Assembly: GCA_964466185.1 (NCBI GenBank)
Contig: CAYXMS010000002.1
Span: 21,467 to 85,466, forward strand
Direction: 5' to 3'
Origin: CAZTYI01 sp964466185
Lineage (GTDB): Bacteria > Chlamydiota > Chlamydiia > Chlamydiales > SM23-39
DNA: 64,000 nucleotides
Of the stretch, positions 1-6,738 are shown piece by piece (the stretch's first letter is position 1; each line of letters opens with the position of its first letter). Under the pieces are notes generated by a model, which was given only the letters and a program-made list of their open reading frames with translations, did not search any database and had not been told where the DNA came from. Both the position numbers and the translations under genes were made by a program.

Positions 1-1
1 C

Positions 2-163
2 GAGACAACCAAAGATGAGTTGTTTACGATTGAAGAGGCCCGTTGCTTAGGTGCTTGCGCTTTAGCCCCGGTTGTAAAAATAAATGACGATATTTATCCG
101 CAAGTCACTATAGATCAGATTCCTAAAATTTTAGAAACTTATTTTCAAAAAGAAAATAATTAA
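2..163 (+). CDS. NuoE/HydC-type [2Fe-2S] subunit, C-terminal end (partial)
   Basis: Only the last 53 codons are present; the gene begins left of the window. The peptide contains CLGACALAPVVKIND, the second half (C-x3-C) of the four-cysteine [2Fe-2S] site of the thioredoxin-like ferredoxin family: NuoE of complex I, HoxE, and the HydC subunit of NAD-dependent [FeFe]-hydrogenases. In all of these the protein passes electrons between the NADH-oxidising flavoprotein (NuoF/HydB) and the rest of the complex. The sequence after the cysteines (Y-P-Q-V-T then a helix ending ILETYF) matches the usual end of the family. NuoE and HydC cannot be told apart from this fragment; genes further left would decide. 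Confidence 0.8.
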   Translation, partial: ETTKDELFTIEEARCLGACALAPVVKINDDIYPQVTIDQIPKILETYFQKENN

Positions 164-196
164 AAAGCCAGCTCTGTTTATTTTTTTTAGAAAAAT

Positions 197-370
197 CTAT
201 TTTAAAACCATTTTTTTGCCGCAGCAATTAAAATGGCTTTCTTCTTCCGTCTTTTTAGAACAGCATTTATCTGGATCTTTGCTATTGCATTCTTTGATGA
301 TTAAAATTTCCAAACCGCAATTGTGGCAGCCCAATTTTTGGTTTTTTTTCAGATCTTTACAGTCGGTCAT
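197..370 (-). CDS. Desulforedoxin-like cysteine-rich mini-protein
   Basis: A 57-residue protein starting at ATG 368-370, with a strong ribosome-binding site (AAGAGGAG) 7 bases upstream. It reads LGCHNCGLEI near residues 14-23 and HFNCCGKKMVLK at the C-terminus. The pattern C-x2-C followed by CCG-x-x-M is the iron-binding signature of desulforedoxin and of the N-terminal domain of desulfoferrodoxin, where four Cys bind one Fe. Between the halves is an insert of about 20 residues holding three more Cys (KEC, DKCC), which canonical desulforedoxins lack. It is convergent with the NuoE/HydC fragment. Family membership is inferred from motif spacing only; a different Fe or Zn knuckle is possible. 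Confidence 0.6.
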   Translation of the reverse strand: MTDCKDLKKNQKLGCHNCGLEILIIKECNSKDPDKCCSKKTEEESHFNCCGKKMVLK

Positions 371-470
371 AAATAAACTCCTCTTATTAATTGGATATTT
401 TTTTATAATTAGCAGATCAAATGAATTTGTGCAAATGTTAGCTGGTTATTTTGGCTGATTGATAGCTTCT

Positions 471-508
471 CATGGCTCAAGCTAACGGTATGACACAATC
501 GTTGATAA
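471..508 (+). repeat. Dispersed hairpin repeat, copy 1
   Basis: About 38 bases starting CATGGCTCAAGCTAACGG and ending TCGTTGATAA. It matches the best copy (23638-23680, reverse strand) at about 28 of 35 positions. It lies just beyond the 3' end of the GT9 gene. See the finding on the five-copy family. Confidence 0.6.
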
Positions 509-516
509 AGATCTTA

Positions 517-1443
517 TTATTTGACATTTTTAATGAAAAATTGACTGTAAGCTGCAGTAAAAGCTTTTAAAACTTTATTAGTAGAGATGAAAAACGGCCA
601 ATAATAATCCTTGACCTTAAAATATTTAAAGTTAGGGATAAACGGCGGCGGAAAAATGAGTCTGGTTGGATAAAAATCAGCCCGCCAAAGTTGCATTTTA
701 CGTCTATTGCCAGCAATAACTAAACTGGGAATAGCTAGATTGGAAGCTAGATGGGCAGGTCCTGAATCATTGCCAATTAAAAAGCCAGATTCATAAATAA
801 AAGCTGCCAGCTCATGATAGTTGGGGAAAGTTTTAATATTGACCTTTGCTTTTTCCCAGTATTTTTTCTCGTGAGGCGCCATTAAAAATATTGGCTTGAG
901 TTTTCTTTTTTTTAGTTCATGATAAAGTTTTAAAAATTTGTTTTTACGCCAGTTTTTTAGAGGATTGTTGCTTAAAGGATGCAAGATAATCCGTTCTGGA
1001 TATTTTTGATGGATGAGGTTTTGCGGCGGGATAATACCATTGACCGGAAAAAATTCTTTTTGTTTTAAAATTTTTTCCATAGCTAAAGCTATGTTTTGCG
1101 CCATGCTTTTTTCTGCTTGGAATACAATAACATTATCATGTTTGGGTAACCCTATTTGACGGGGGCAAAGAAAATGTAAATTGTCTAAAGAGGGGTATTT
1201 TTCTGAAAAATCAGCAATCGGCACGGGCGGTTGATATTCTAAAATGGTTAAATCAAAAGATCTGAGCTCATCTATACTCTGGGGATAGGGCTTAAATTCA
1301 TAACTGGGAAAAAAGGATTTCATTTCATGCATTAGACGGTGGAAAACAGTGACTTTATATCCATGCTGTTTCAAATAAAAAGCAGCTATGAGCATTAATA
1401 GTCCGTCACCCAAACTAGAAGATGAAACCACAGAAGCTTTCAT
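517..1443 (-). CDS. Glycosyltransferase family 9 (heptosyltransferase-like)
   Basis: 308 residues. The C-terminal half carries the GT9 signature GNDSGPAHLASN near residue 224, where ADP-sugar is bound, and the N-terminus has the family's Gly-rich start (SSSLGDGLL). GT9 enzymes such as WaaC and WaaF add heptose from ADP-heptose to the LPS inner core at the cytoplasmic face of the inner membrane; others of the family use different sugars. The start ATG at 1441-1443 has AAAAGGA upstream. It is divergent from the PAP2 gene, sharing a short intergenic space. It is shorter than WaaF (about 350) and differs clearly from the second GT9 protein at 18062-19180, so it is probably not a simple paralog. 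The acceptor sugar cannot be read from the sequence. Confidence 0.75.
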   Translation of the reverse strand: MKASVVSSSSLGDGLLMLIAAFYLKQHGYKVTVFHRLMHEMKSFFPSYEFKPYPQSIDELRSFDLTILEYQPPVPIADFSEKYPSLDNLHFLCPRQIGLPKHDNVIVFQAEKSMAQNIALAMEKILKQKEFFPVNGIIPPQNLIHQKYPERIILHPLSNNPLKNWRKNKFLKLYHELKKRKLKPIFLMAPHEKKYWEKAKVNIKTFPNYHELAAFIYESGFLIGNDSGPAHLASNLAIPSLVIAGNRRKMQLWRADFYPTRLIFPPPFIPNFKYFKVKDYYWPFFISTNKVLKAFTAAYSQFFIKNVK

Positions 1444-1581
1444 GTTTTTTGTCCTTTTGAATTGTATTTTTGGCGTTTAAATTCCCATCTTTTTAAAAGA
1501 GCGGTTGTTTTAAATCTGATATTTTTATTGCTTTTGATATATAATGTAACTAAAAAATCCAAGTTTTGCTATAAAAAAGTT

Positions 1582-2448
1582 ATGCAAATTATACATTTAA
1601 AAGAGTTGTCTGGAATTTCTTTTCTGCAAAAAGCAGGAGGAGAATGGTTAAATCAGTTTTTTCAGTTTTTGAATTTTTTTGATACCGAGTATTTTTATTT
1701 AATTTTATTTTTAATAGTGTGGATTATTTTTGATTGGAAAATAGGTGCTAGAATTTTATGTTTATTGCTTTTAAGTGCTTTTTTAAATGATAGCTTAAAA
1801 CAGATTTTTCAACAGCCGCGTCCTTTTGAATTAGATCCAAATGTAGCCATATTAGTCATTGATGGTTTCGGATTTCCCTCTGGAGGAGCGCAAAATGCTT
1901 TGCTCTTTGCTTTAGTTTTTACTTATCATTTGAAAAAAACATGGGGATATGTTTTAGCCTTCGTATATGTTTTTTTGATTTCTTTATCCAGAATTTATTT
2001 AGGTTTGCATTTTTTCTCAGATGTTTTAAGCGGGCTTTTGGCAGGGTATCTGTTGTTTTTAATTTATATTTATCTATTTCCCAAAATAGAGAAATTTTTG
2101 AAAAAACATTCCCTTTTAGAAAATTTACTTTTAGTCCAAATAATTGCGTTTTTAATGCGATTTGTTAATGATTCTAAACAAAGCTCTAAAATAGCGCTGA
2201 GTGTTAGTTTGTTTTCTCTTTTTTTATTTTTAGGTTTGAAATTTAAATTTTTGCCTTCCAATATTAAAAAATTTGAAAAAAATAAAAAATTAAACCACAA
2301 AAGAATAGCATTGTCTTTAGCCGGTATTTTTATAATTGCTTTAGTTGCACTTTTCTTCGGGCTGGATTTGATTGTAAGTGGCATTTTTTTAGCTCTTTGG
2401 CTAGTTTTCGGCGTTGGTCTATTCTTAAAAAGCCAGGTTAAATTATAA
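1582..2448 (+). CDS. PAP2-family membrane phosphatase
   Basis: 288 residues from ATG 1582; an upstream in-frame TTG at 1462 lies only 18 bases from the divergent gene and is less likely. It has the three phosphatase blocks: KQIFQQPRP near residue 71 (K-x6-RP), FPSGGAQ near residue 98, and SRIYLGLHFFSD near residue 135 (SR-x5-H-x3-D). Such enzymes dephosphorylate lipid phosphates (phosphatidate, PG-phosphate, undecaprenyl diphosphate) at the membrane. The second block normally reads PSGH; here the His is Gly, which could impair or alter catalysis. After the core there are further hydrophobic segments to the C-terminus, so it is a polytopic protein of about eight membrane spans. DUF2905 follows after 6 bases, suggesting one transcript. 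Confidence 0.8.
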   Translation: MQIIHLKELSGISFLQKAGGEWLNQFFQFLNFFDTEYFYLILFLIVWIIFDWKIGARILCLLLLSAFLNDSLKQIFQQPRPFELDPNVAILVIDGFGFPSGGAQNALLFALVFTYHLKKTWGYVLAFVYVFLISLSRIYLGLHFFSDVLSGLLAGYLLFLIYIYLFPKIEKFLKKHSLLENLLLVQIIAFLMRFVNDSKQSSKIALSVSLFSLFLFLGLKFKFLPSNIKKFEKNKKLNHKRIALSLAGIFIIALVALFFGLDLIVSGIFLALWLVFGVGLFLKSQVKL

Positions 2449-2454
2449 AACTTT

Positions 2455-2670
2455 ATGGTGCTTTCTAGAATTTTAATTTTTACTGGATTTTTTTTAATTT
2501 TAGCTGGAGTTTTGTTTTATTTTGCTCAGCGTTTTTTTGGTTTTTTACCAGGTGATTTTTTGATCAAAAAAGGAAAATGGATTTTTTCTTTTCCTTTAGC
2601 TACTTCTTTGATTATTAGTATATTTTTAACTGTTTTAATTAATCTGTTTTTGTATTTTTTTAGAAGTTAA
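2455..2670 (+). CDS. DUF2905 small membrane protein
   Basis: 71 residues with two membrane spans (about 5-27 and 47-68) joined by the family's conserved link: a LPGDF segment, then KKGKWIFSFPLATSLIISI. The pattern LPGD...(K/R)G...FPLATSL is diagnostic of DUF2905, a bacterial inner-membrane family of unknown function and this length. The ATG at 2455 follows the PAP2 stop by 6 bases without a clear ribosome-binding site, so translation may be coupled. It is often found next to lipid- or RuvB-related genes in other bacteria, but no role should be inferred from that. Confidence 0.8.
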   Translation: MVLSRILIFTGFFLILAGVLFYFAQRFFGFLPGDFLIKKGKWIFSFPLATSLIISIFLTVLINLFLYFFRS

Positions 2671-2677
2671 TTCTATT

Positions 2678-3136
2678 TTAGTAAGTTAAAAATATATCAA
2701 CAACAACATTAATTGTAGCTGTGTTAATAGCATAATATAAATAGGATGGCACAGACACATACATTAATATTGAAGAAGCGGTATAAATAACATTCATATA
2801 TAAAAATGCATTACATGTACCAATAGCAACAGAAATAGCAAGTTTTTCAAAATCTGATAAACCCCATCTGTTATCTTGTTTTCTAAAATTTTTAACCAAT
2901 ACATAAAGATTGATAATGATGTGTTCTTCTAAAGAAACTAATGCGGTGGTTAAAGATATTACCGGTGAAAAAGTAGCAAAAGAATGATAGAAAATCACAT
3001 GTACCAAAGCATTAATAATATATACATTAGTGAATAAAGTAGCTGCACGTTTTAAGCTGGTTTTTTCCCATGATTCCATTTTTGGCAAAAAAACAGCTGT
3101 GGATGCTTCTGAAGAAACTGAAGAAGAACTGCTCAT
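2678..3136 (-). CDS. Unrecognised small membrane protein
   Basis: 152 residues; no family recognised. A Ser-rich N-terminus (about residues 1-16) precedes four hydrophobic stretches, approximately 35-55, 58-78, 95-118 and 122-150. Several Ile/Tyr/Ala-rich spans end at the very C-terminus (VVVDIFLTY). A bilobed hydrophobic layout with a Ser-rich N-terminus is compatible with a chlamydial inclusion-membrane (Inc) protein, but this is only a layout argument. It is convergent with DUF2905, with 7 bases between the stops. The next gene on the same strand, the lipase-like protein, lies 67 bases upstream, so the two could be co-transcribed. It is probably a real gene, since it is long and shows a coherent membrane topology. 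Confidence 0.55.
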   Translation of the reverse strand: MSSSSSVSSEASTAVFLPKMESWEKTSLKRAATLFTNVYIINALVHVIFYHSFATFSPVISLTTALVSLEEHIIINLYVLVKNFRKQDNRWGLSDFEKLAISVAIGTCNAFLYMNVIYTASSILMYVSVPSYLYYAINTATINVVVDIFLTY

Positions 3137-3203
3137 TTTTTTTTTTTAAGTTTGTTCGGAAAAGCAATATAAGAAGTTTATTAAAACTTGGCAAGCTCTA
3201 TAT

Positions 3204-4610
3204 TTAAATTATCGAAGATGTTCTTCTTGGGGGGTGAATAATTTCTAACGGTTTAACAGATCTAGTTGCTGCTATACTTTCCCGTCTTCTTAAAATATTG
3301 CTTTTTTGTAAGTTTTCAGTTTGTTTTTTAGCAAAGATGCGTATGAGCCAAGTCAGAAAAAAACTAAAAACAAGTCTGGCTGTTTCTAAGGCTATTCTTA
3401 AAAATTTGCGCCCTTTGATTTTTTGTTCTTCAATAAAATCCTTTTTGGTAATGGAAGCTAGGCTGCCGTGTCTTTGTATGATAGGCATCTTTTGAGGCAT
3501 TTCCAACTCAAATATGTGGCCGGGAATAGAAGAAAAACCTCCTATGTAGGGAATTAAATCTCCATCATTGATAAAATGATAAACTTCAGGAAGTTTGGGA
3601 CATTCTTTTTGCTCAATTTTTTGCAGTTCTTTTTGAAATATATTTTTATATTTTCTAACGTATTTTTTGCCGGGAGAAGGGGAGGCAAATGTGACTATTG
3701 AATCAATATAAGCATGGCATTTACAGCCAATAATTTGGGAAATGGCACCTCCCAAACTATGACCACATATAATTGGTTTGGCAAAAGTATGTTTTTTTAT
3801 CCAATCTTGTAAAGCTGCTTTGTTTATTTTAACAGCTTTTTCTCCTATATTTTCATCTAAGTCTACAAGCATTTGCATGAGATTAGTTTTGCTAGTGCCT
3901 TTAATTAATAAAATTGGCGGAGCATAAGAGCCTTCCGGCGGTTCTAAACCATAGGCTATCAAACCTCCATTATTGATAATTAAATTGATTGAATAGGAAT
4001 TTTCTTCCTGATAAAAAAAATCAATGTTTCTGGCATTTAAAATTTGTTTAGCAGAAAGAAAAGGGCAGGGCAGCGGTATTCTTTGATCAGGATAGGCTGC
4101 ATCTAAAGAATAAGCTAATTTAATAGATGCTATTTGTAAGTAACGCATAATATGGGTTTCAAAGCTTATTAGGCCATTTTGCCATTTTTCAGCATCTTCT
4201 TTGAGACAGTTTTCCAATATAGCAAGTCTGATTTTAAGATCATGTCTGTGACGTTCTAATTTGTCTGAAATTTGCATGTCCAAAGCAGTAAAACTGCTTT
4301 GTTTGCTGATAGTACGTCTGACATTGGTTAATTTGGGAAAATGAAAAATCATCCGATCTAGAATTTTGTCTGGTAAATTAATTAAAGTTTGCCAGCTGCG
4401 TTTGATCAGCAAGGAAAAAAAACGGCGGCCAAAAAAACTTATTTTTACAAAAGTTCTAAAATATAATTTCGGTGCTGTTGAATCTTGAAAAGATTCATTT
4501 CGTTCTGCAGATGCTTGATCTAAAGGTAAGGGGGTGTTTTTAAAATCGCCATTTAGAAAAGATGGACTGGATCTTAGAGGGTAAATCGGGCTTGCAGAAC
4601 CTGTTGTCAT
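3204..4610 (-). CDS. Class-3-lipase-like serine hydrolase, putative effector
   Basis: 468 residues. Near residue 284 is GHSLGGAIS, the nucleophile elbow (G-x-S-x-G) of class 3 lipases, preceded by a strand KPIICGH. It is followed by SIVTFASPSPGKKYV, the FGSPR-like strand of the family, then by NDGDLIPYIGG, which would supply the catalytic Asp. A later His (GHIFEL or RHGSLAS) could complete the triad. The first 60 residues are Ser/Pro-rich and lack a signal peptide. A basic segment around 55-75 (FFGRRFFSLLIKRSW) and a hydrophobic segment near residue 420 (LVFSFFLTWLIRIF) may attach it to membranes. Fungal-type lipases of this fold act on acylglycerols or phospholipids. In an intracellular bacterium a secreted lipase is plausible, but secretion is inferred only. 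Confidence 0.65.
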   Translation of the reverse strand: MTTGSASPIYPLRSSPSFLNGDFKNTPLPLDQASAERNESFQDSTAPKLYFRTFVKISFFGRRFFSLLIKRSWQTLINLPDKILDRMIFHFPKLTNVRRTISKQSSFTALDMQISDKLERHRHDLKIRLAILENCLKEDAEKWQNGLISFETHIMRYLQIASIKLAYSLDAAYPDQRIPLPCPFLSAKQILNARNIDFFYQEENSYSINLIINNGGLIAYGLEPPEGSYAPPILLIKGTSKTNLMQMLVDLDENIGEKAVKINKAALQDWIKKHTFAKPIICGHSLGGAISQIIGCKCHAYIDSIVTFASPSPGKKYVRKYKNIFQKELQKIEQKECPKLPEVYHFINDGDLIPYIGGFSSIPGHIFELEMPQKMPIIQRHGSLASITKKDFIEEQKIKGRKFLRIALETARLVFSFFLTWLIRIFAKKQTENLQKSNILRRRESIAATRSVKPLEIIHPPRRTSSII

Positions 4611-4734
4611 AAAATTAAGCCGTTAGTTGTAGTTGTTGATCTATTTAATAGATTTTTATTCAAAAACATTTCGCACAAAATTTTTTCACGGCAATTCAAT
4701 TAATGACAAGATTTTTTTTAAAATATATAAAAAA

Positions 4735-4818
4735 TGCCCAAGATAGGACTCGAACCTACATACCCGTTAAGGCACTAGAACCTGAATCTAGCGTGTCTGC
4801 CAGTTCCACCACTTGGGC
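4735..4818 (-). tRNA. tRNA-Leu (CAG)
   Basis: 84 nt on the minus strand. The acceptor stem is GCCCAAG paired to CTTGGGC with discriminator A. The D-arm begins TGGTGGAACTGGCAGACAC, a typical leucine class II form. The anticodon loop TTCAGGT lies in a CTAGA/TCTAG stem, and a variable arm follows (TGCCTTAACGGGTA). The T-arm is TAGGTTCGAGTCCTA. CCA is not encoded. It sits 26 bases from the second tRNA-Leu gene. Confidence 0.95.
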
Positions 4819-4844
4819 ATATTAAAGAAAAATTTATGCGCATA

Positions 4845-4926
<82 letters not shown>

Positions 4927-4989
4927 AAGAAGTTATTAAGATTAAGCTTTTTTTGATTTTTCAGCAAGTCGATATCCTGCTTTTAAAAG

Positions 4990-5454
4990 CTACTTTTCGG
5001 GTTTATATATGGGTTTGGCTTTAAAACCCATTTGACGGATAGAAAAAATTAATTCAGATATTTTTTTCCAAGTAGCATTTTTATCTATATGCAACAAAAC
5101 TTCAATTTTATTTTTGTCTTTAGGCAGAAGGCCTGAATTATATTGATGGACTAGTTCATTTTGGATTTGTATTAAACTTTGCATGGGATAGTCCTGGATC
5201 TCAGTAATCCATTTATATTTTCCAGCTTTATCTATGCTTAAATTAATCTGATAAATATCTTCTTTGCTATAAACTAAAGAAGCGTCTTTTTCTTTTTTTA
5301 AATGCACCAGATCAAGTTTAGTATCAAATAAAGTAGCTCTAGTAATAGTTAATGTGGCAAACAAACAAAGCATTAAAAATAAAAAATCAATCATAGGAGC
5401 TAAATTTAAATGCAAAGAAGGCTTTAGTTTGTCATCTTCAACCAAATGGCGCAT
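4990..5454 (-). CDS. exbD: ExbD/TolR-family energy-transducing protein
   Basis: 154 residues. One membrane span lies near residues 18-40 (MIDFLFLMLCLFATLTI). Its Asp sits at the position of the proton-carrying Asp of ExbD/TolR (LAPMIDFLFLML, as in the family's N-terminal LTPLVDV). A periplasmic domain follows, with the strands VLLHIDKNATWKKISELIFSIRQMGF that match the usual ExbD C-terminal fold. With ExbB it forms the proton-driven stator that powers TonB- or TolA-type systems across the envelope. It starts 3 bases after exbB, so the two are one operon. No tonB or tolA/tolB is visible here. TolR would be an equally good name. Confidence 0.85.
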   Translation of the reverse strand: MRHLVEDDKLKPSLHLNLAPMIDFLFLMLCLFATLTITRATLFDTKLDLVHLKKEKDASLVYSKEDIYQINLSIDKAGKYKWITEIQDYPMQSLIQIQNELVHQYNSGLLPKDKNKIEVLLHIDKNATWKKISELIFSIRQMGFKAKPIYKPEK

Positions 5455-5457
5455 AGT

Positions 5458-6264
5458 TTAACCTTTGTGTGATTTGATTAAATTTGCCAGTGTTACCGCT
5501 TCAGCTTCTACCAAATGTAAGGATTTAGTCATTTTATATTTTAAAACAGTATGAAACATCATAGCTAAAATGGATACGATAAGTCCCATAACAGTCGTGC
5601 CTACTGCAATGCCTAGGCCATCAAAAAGAGCGGCTATACTGTCAATAGAGCGATTGACATCATAAAAAGCATAGAACATGCCGATTACCGTACCTGCCAG
5701 CCCTAACATGGGCGCTATAATAGCGATATCATTTAAAAGGGATAATTTCTGCCAAAAATCAGCAGTTACCCTTCTGCCTTCGTCTTTCATGGAATCAATA
5801 GTATATTGAGGGCCATGGCTGCGGGCTTCAATACCTGCTGTTATCATGGCAGACAGCAGATTGCCGTTTTTCTCACAGTAAATTAAAGCTTCCTGATATT
5901 TTTCCTGATAAAGATGTTGTTTGAGCTGTTCGGAATTTTTTAAGCTTATTAGATTTTTAGGACGGAAATTATAATAGTTATAAAGTAAAATAACTAGAGC
6001 GGTAACTGACATGGCAAGTAAAATAGTATAAATTATGGGAGATGCCGCAAAGACTTCTTTAAGATCAATTCCGGATTTTGTTTTGCTGGTAATAGAAGCC
6101 GATTTTTTGATTAGTAAATTTTTATTGGCTGCAGCATTTTTTTCTAGGTTTTCAGAAATAGTTTTTTCAGATGGAAGTGCTGTATTAAGAGTTTGTTTAG
6201 ATTCTGTAAAAGCTACAGTATTGATAAAAATCATTAAAGTTAAAATTAAAAATAGCTTTTTCAT
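5458..6264 (-). CDS. exbB: ExbB/TolQ/MotA-family proton channel
   Basis: 268 residues. An N-terminal signal-like segment (KKLFLILTLMIFINTVAFT) and a Lys/Ser-rich periplasmic stretch to about residue 70 precede three membrane spans, near 75-97, 160-185 and 205-232. The core DIAIIAPMLGLAGTVIGMFYAF and the following LFDGLGIAVGTTVMGLIVSI are the conserved ExbB/TolQ helices that line the proton path with ExbD. The N-terminal extension is longer than in E. coli ExbB (244). Start ATG 6262-6264 overlaps by four bases the end of a 107-codon TTG-started reading frame that I do not believe is a gene. The upstream DNA is unusually rich in hairpins (see 6268-6660), so the operon may have a structured leader. 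Confidence 0.85.
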   Translation of the reverse strand: MKKLFLILTLMIFINTVAFTESKQTLNTALPSEKTISENLEKNAAANKNLLIKKSASITSKTKSGIDLKEVFAASPIIYTILLAMSVTALVILLYNYYNFRPKNLISLKNSEQLKQHLYQEKYQEALIYCEKNGNLLSAMITAGIEARSHGPQYTIDSMKDEGRRVTADFWQKLSLLNDIAIIAPMLGLAGTVIGMFYAFYDVNRSIDSIAALFDGLGIAVGTTVMGLIVSILAMMFHTVLKYKMTKSLHLVEAEAVTLANLIKSHKG

Positions 6265-6267
6265 GAC

Positions 6268-6660
6268 AAATTAACAGCATGGAAACCAACTTCTTCAGAT
6301 GTTGGAGGAAATGCTGCCCCTCCGGTTAATTGTTTAAAAAAGTTAGACCAGAAACGACAGATACTTTTCTTTTCTATCCTGCTTGTCCAAGCGGTTAGGT
6401 TTGTATCGAGATTGCTCAAAAGAGTTTTTAAGCTGGCAGTACAGTTGGTGTTTCTTGCGACATTTAACCGCCAACTACAAAATTTGGAACTTGTAAACAG
6501 CCAATGGCTGAAACTTCCCAAGGTGTGCTTGTATTTTTTTTTAATCAACTGTTGCACAAAGTTTCCTTTAAGCCTTCTAGTCAACTGGGGTTTTAATGCA
6601 AGTTACGACTTTACTCGCAGGTCGTTAACAAGCGTATTTTTCTTGTGTTTAGTTATTTTT
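6268..6660. other. Hairpin-rich segment, candidate structured RNA or leader
   Basis: About 390 bases without a convincing gene but with many inverted repeats. They include CAGCAT...ATGCTG enclosing CCAAC...GTTGG (about 6270-6312), GCTTG/CAAGC (about 6381-6392), AGTTGG...CCAACT (about 6443-6475), CAGCC/GGCTG (about 6499-6511), and GTTACGAC paired with GTCGTTAAC (about 6603-6631). G+C is about 40%, above the surroundings. Open frames exist on both strands because stops are scarce, but none begins with ATG and a ribosome-binding site. I looked for tmRNA, RNase P RNA, 6S RNA, SRP RNA, group I intron and cobalamin-riboswitch core motifs and found none. The strand is undecided: the minus strand would make it the exbB leader, the plus strand ends in ACAAG...CTTGT followed by T-rich sequence. 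Confidence 0.4.
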
Positions 6661-6738
6661 TGAGAGTAGCTCTAAGATTGAAAATATTCAAGAAATTTGT
6701 TTATAAACTTAAATTTAGAGATTTTTTAAAGTTTAATT

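Noticed and set aside
1462..1581. Upstream extension of the PAP2 gene from a TTG
   Set aside because: It has no ribosome-binding site and nearly abuts the divergent gene; the extra 40 residues are not needed for the fold.
6261..6584. A 107-codon minus-strand frame overlapping the exbB start by four bases
   Set aside because: It begins only at a TTG without a ribosome-binding site, has an odd Trp/Cys/Ser-rich composition, and coincides with dense inverted repeats. A non-coding explanation is better.
6268..6660. Considered tmRNA or RNase P RNA
   Set aside because: No tRNA-like ends, no T-loop TTCGA, no tag reading frame ending in Leu-Ala-Ala, and none of the RNase P conserved blocks, despite a GGAGGAAA stretch.
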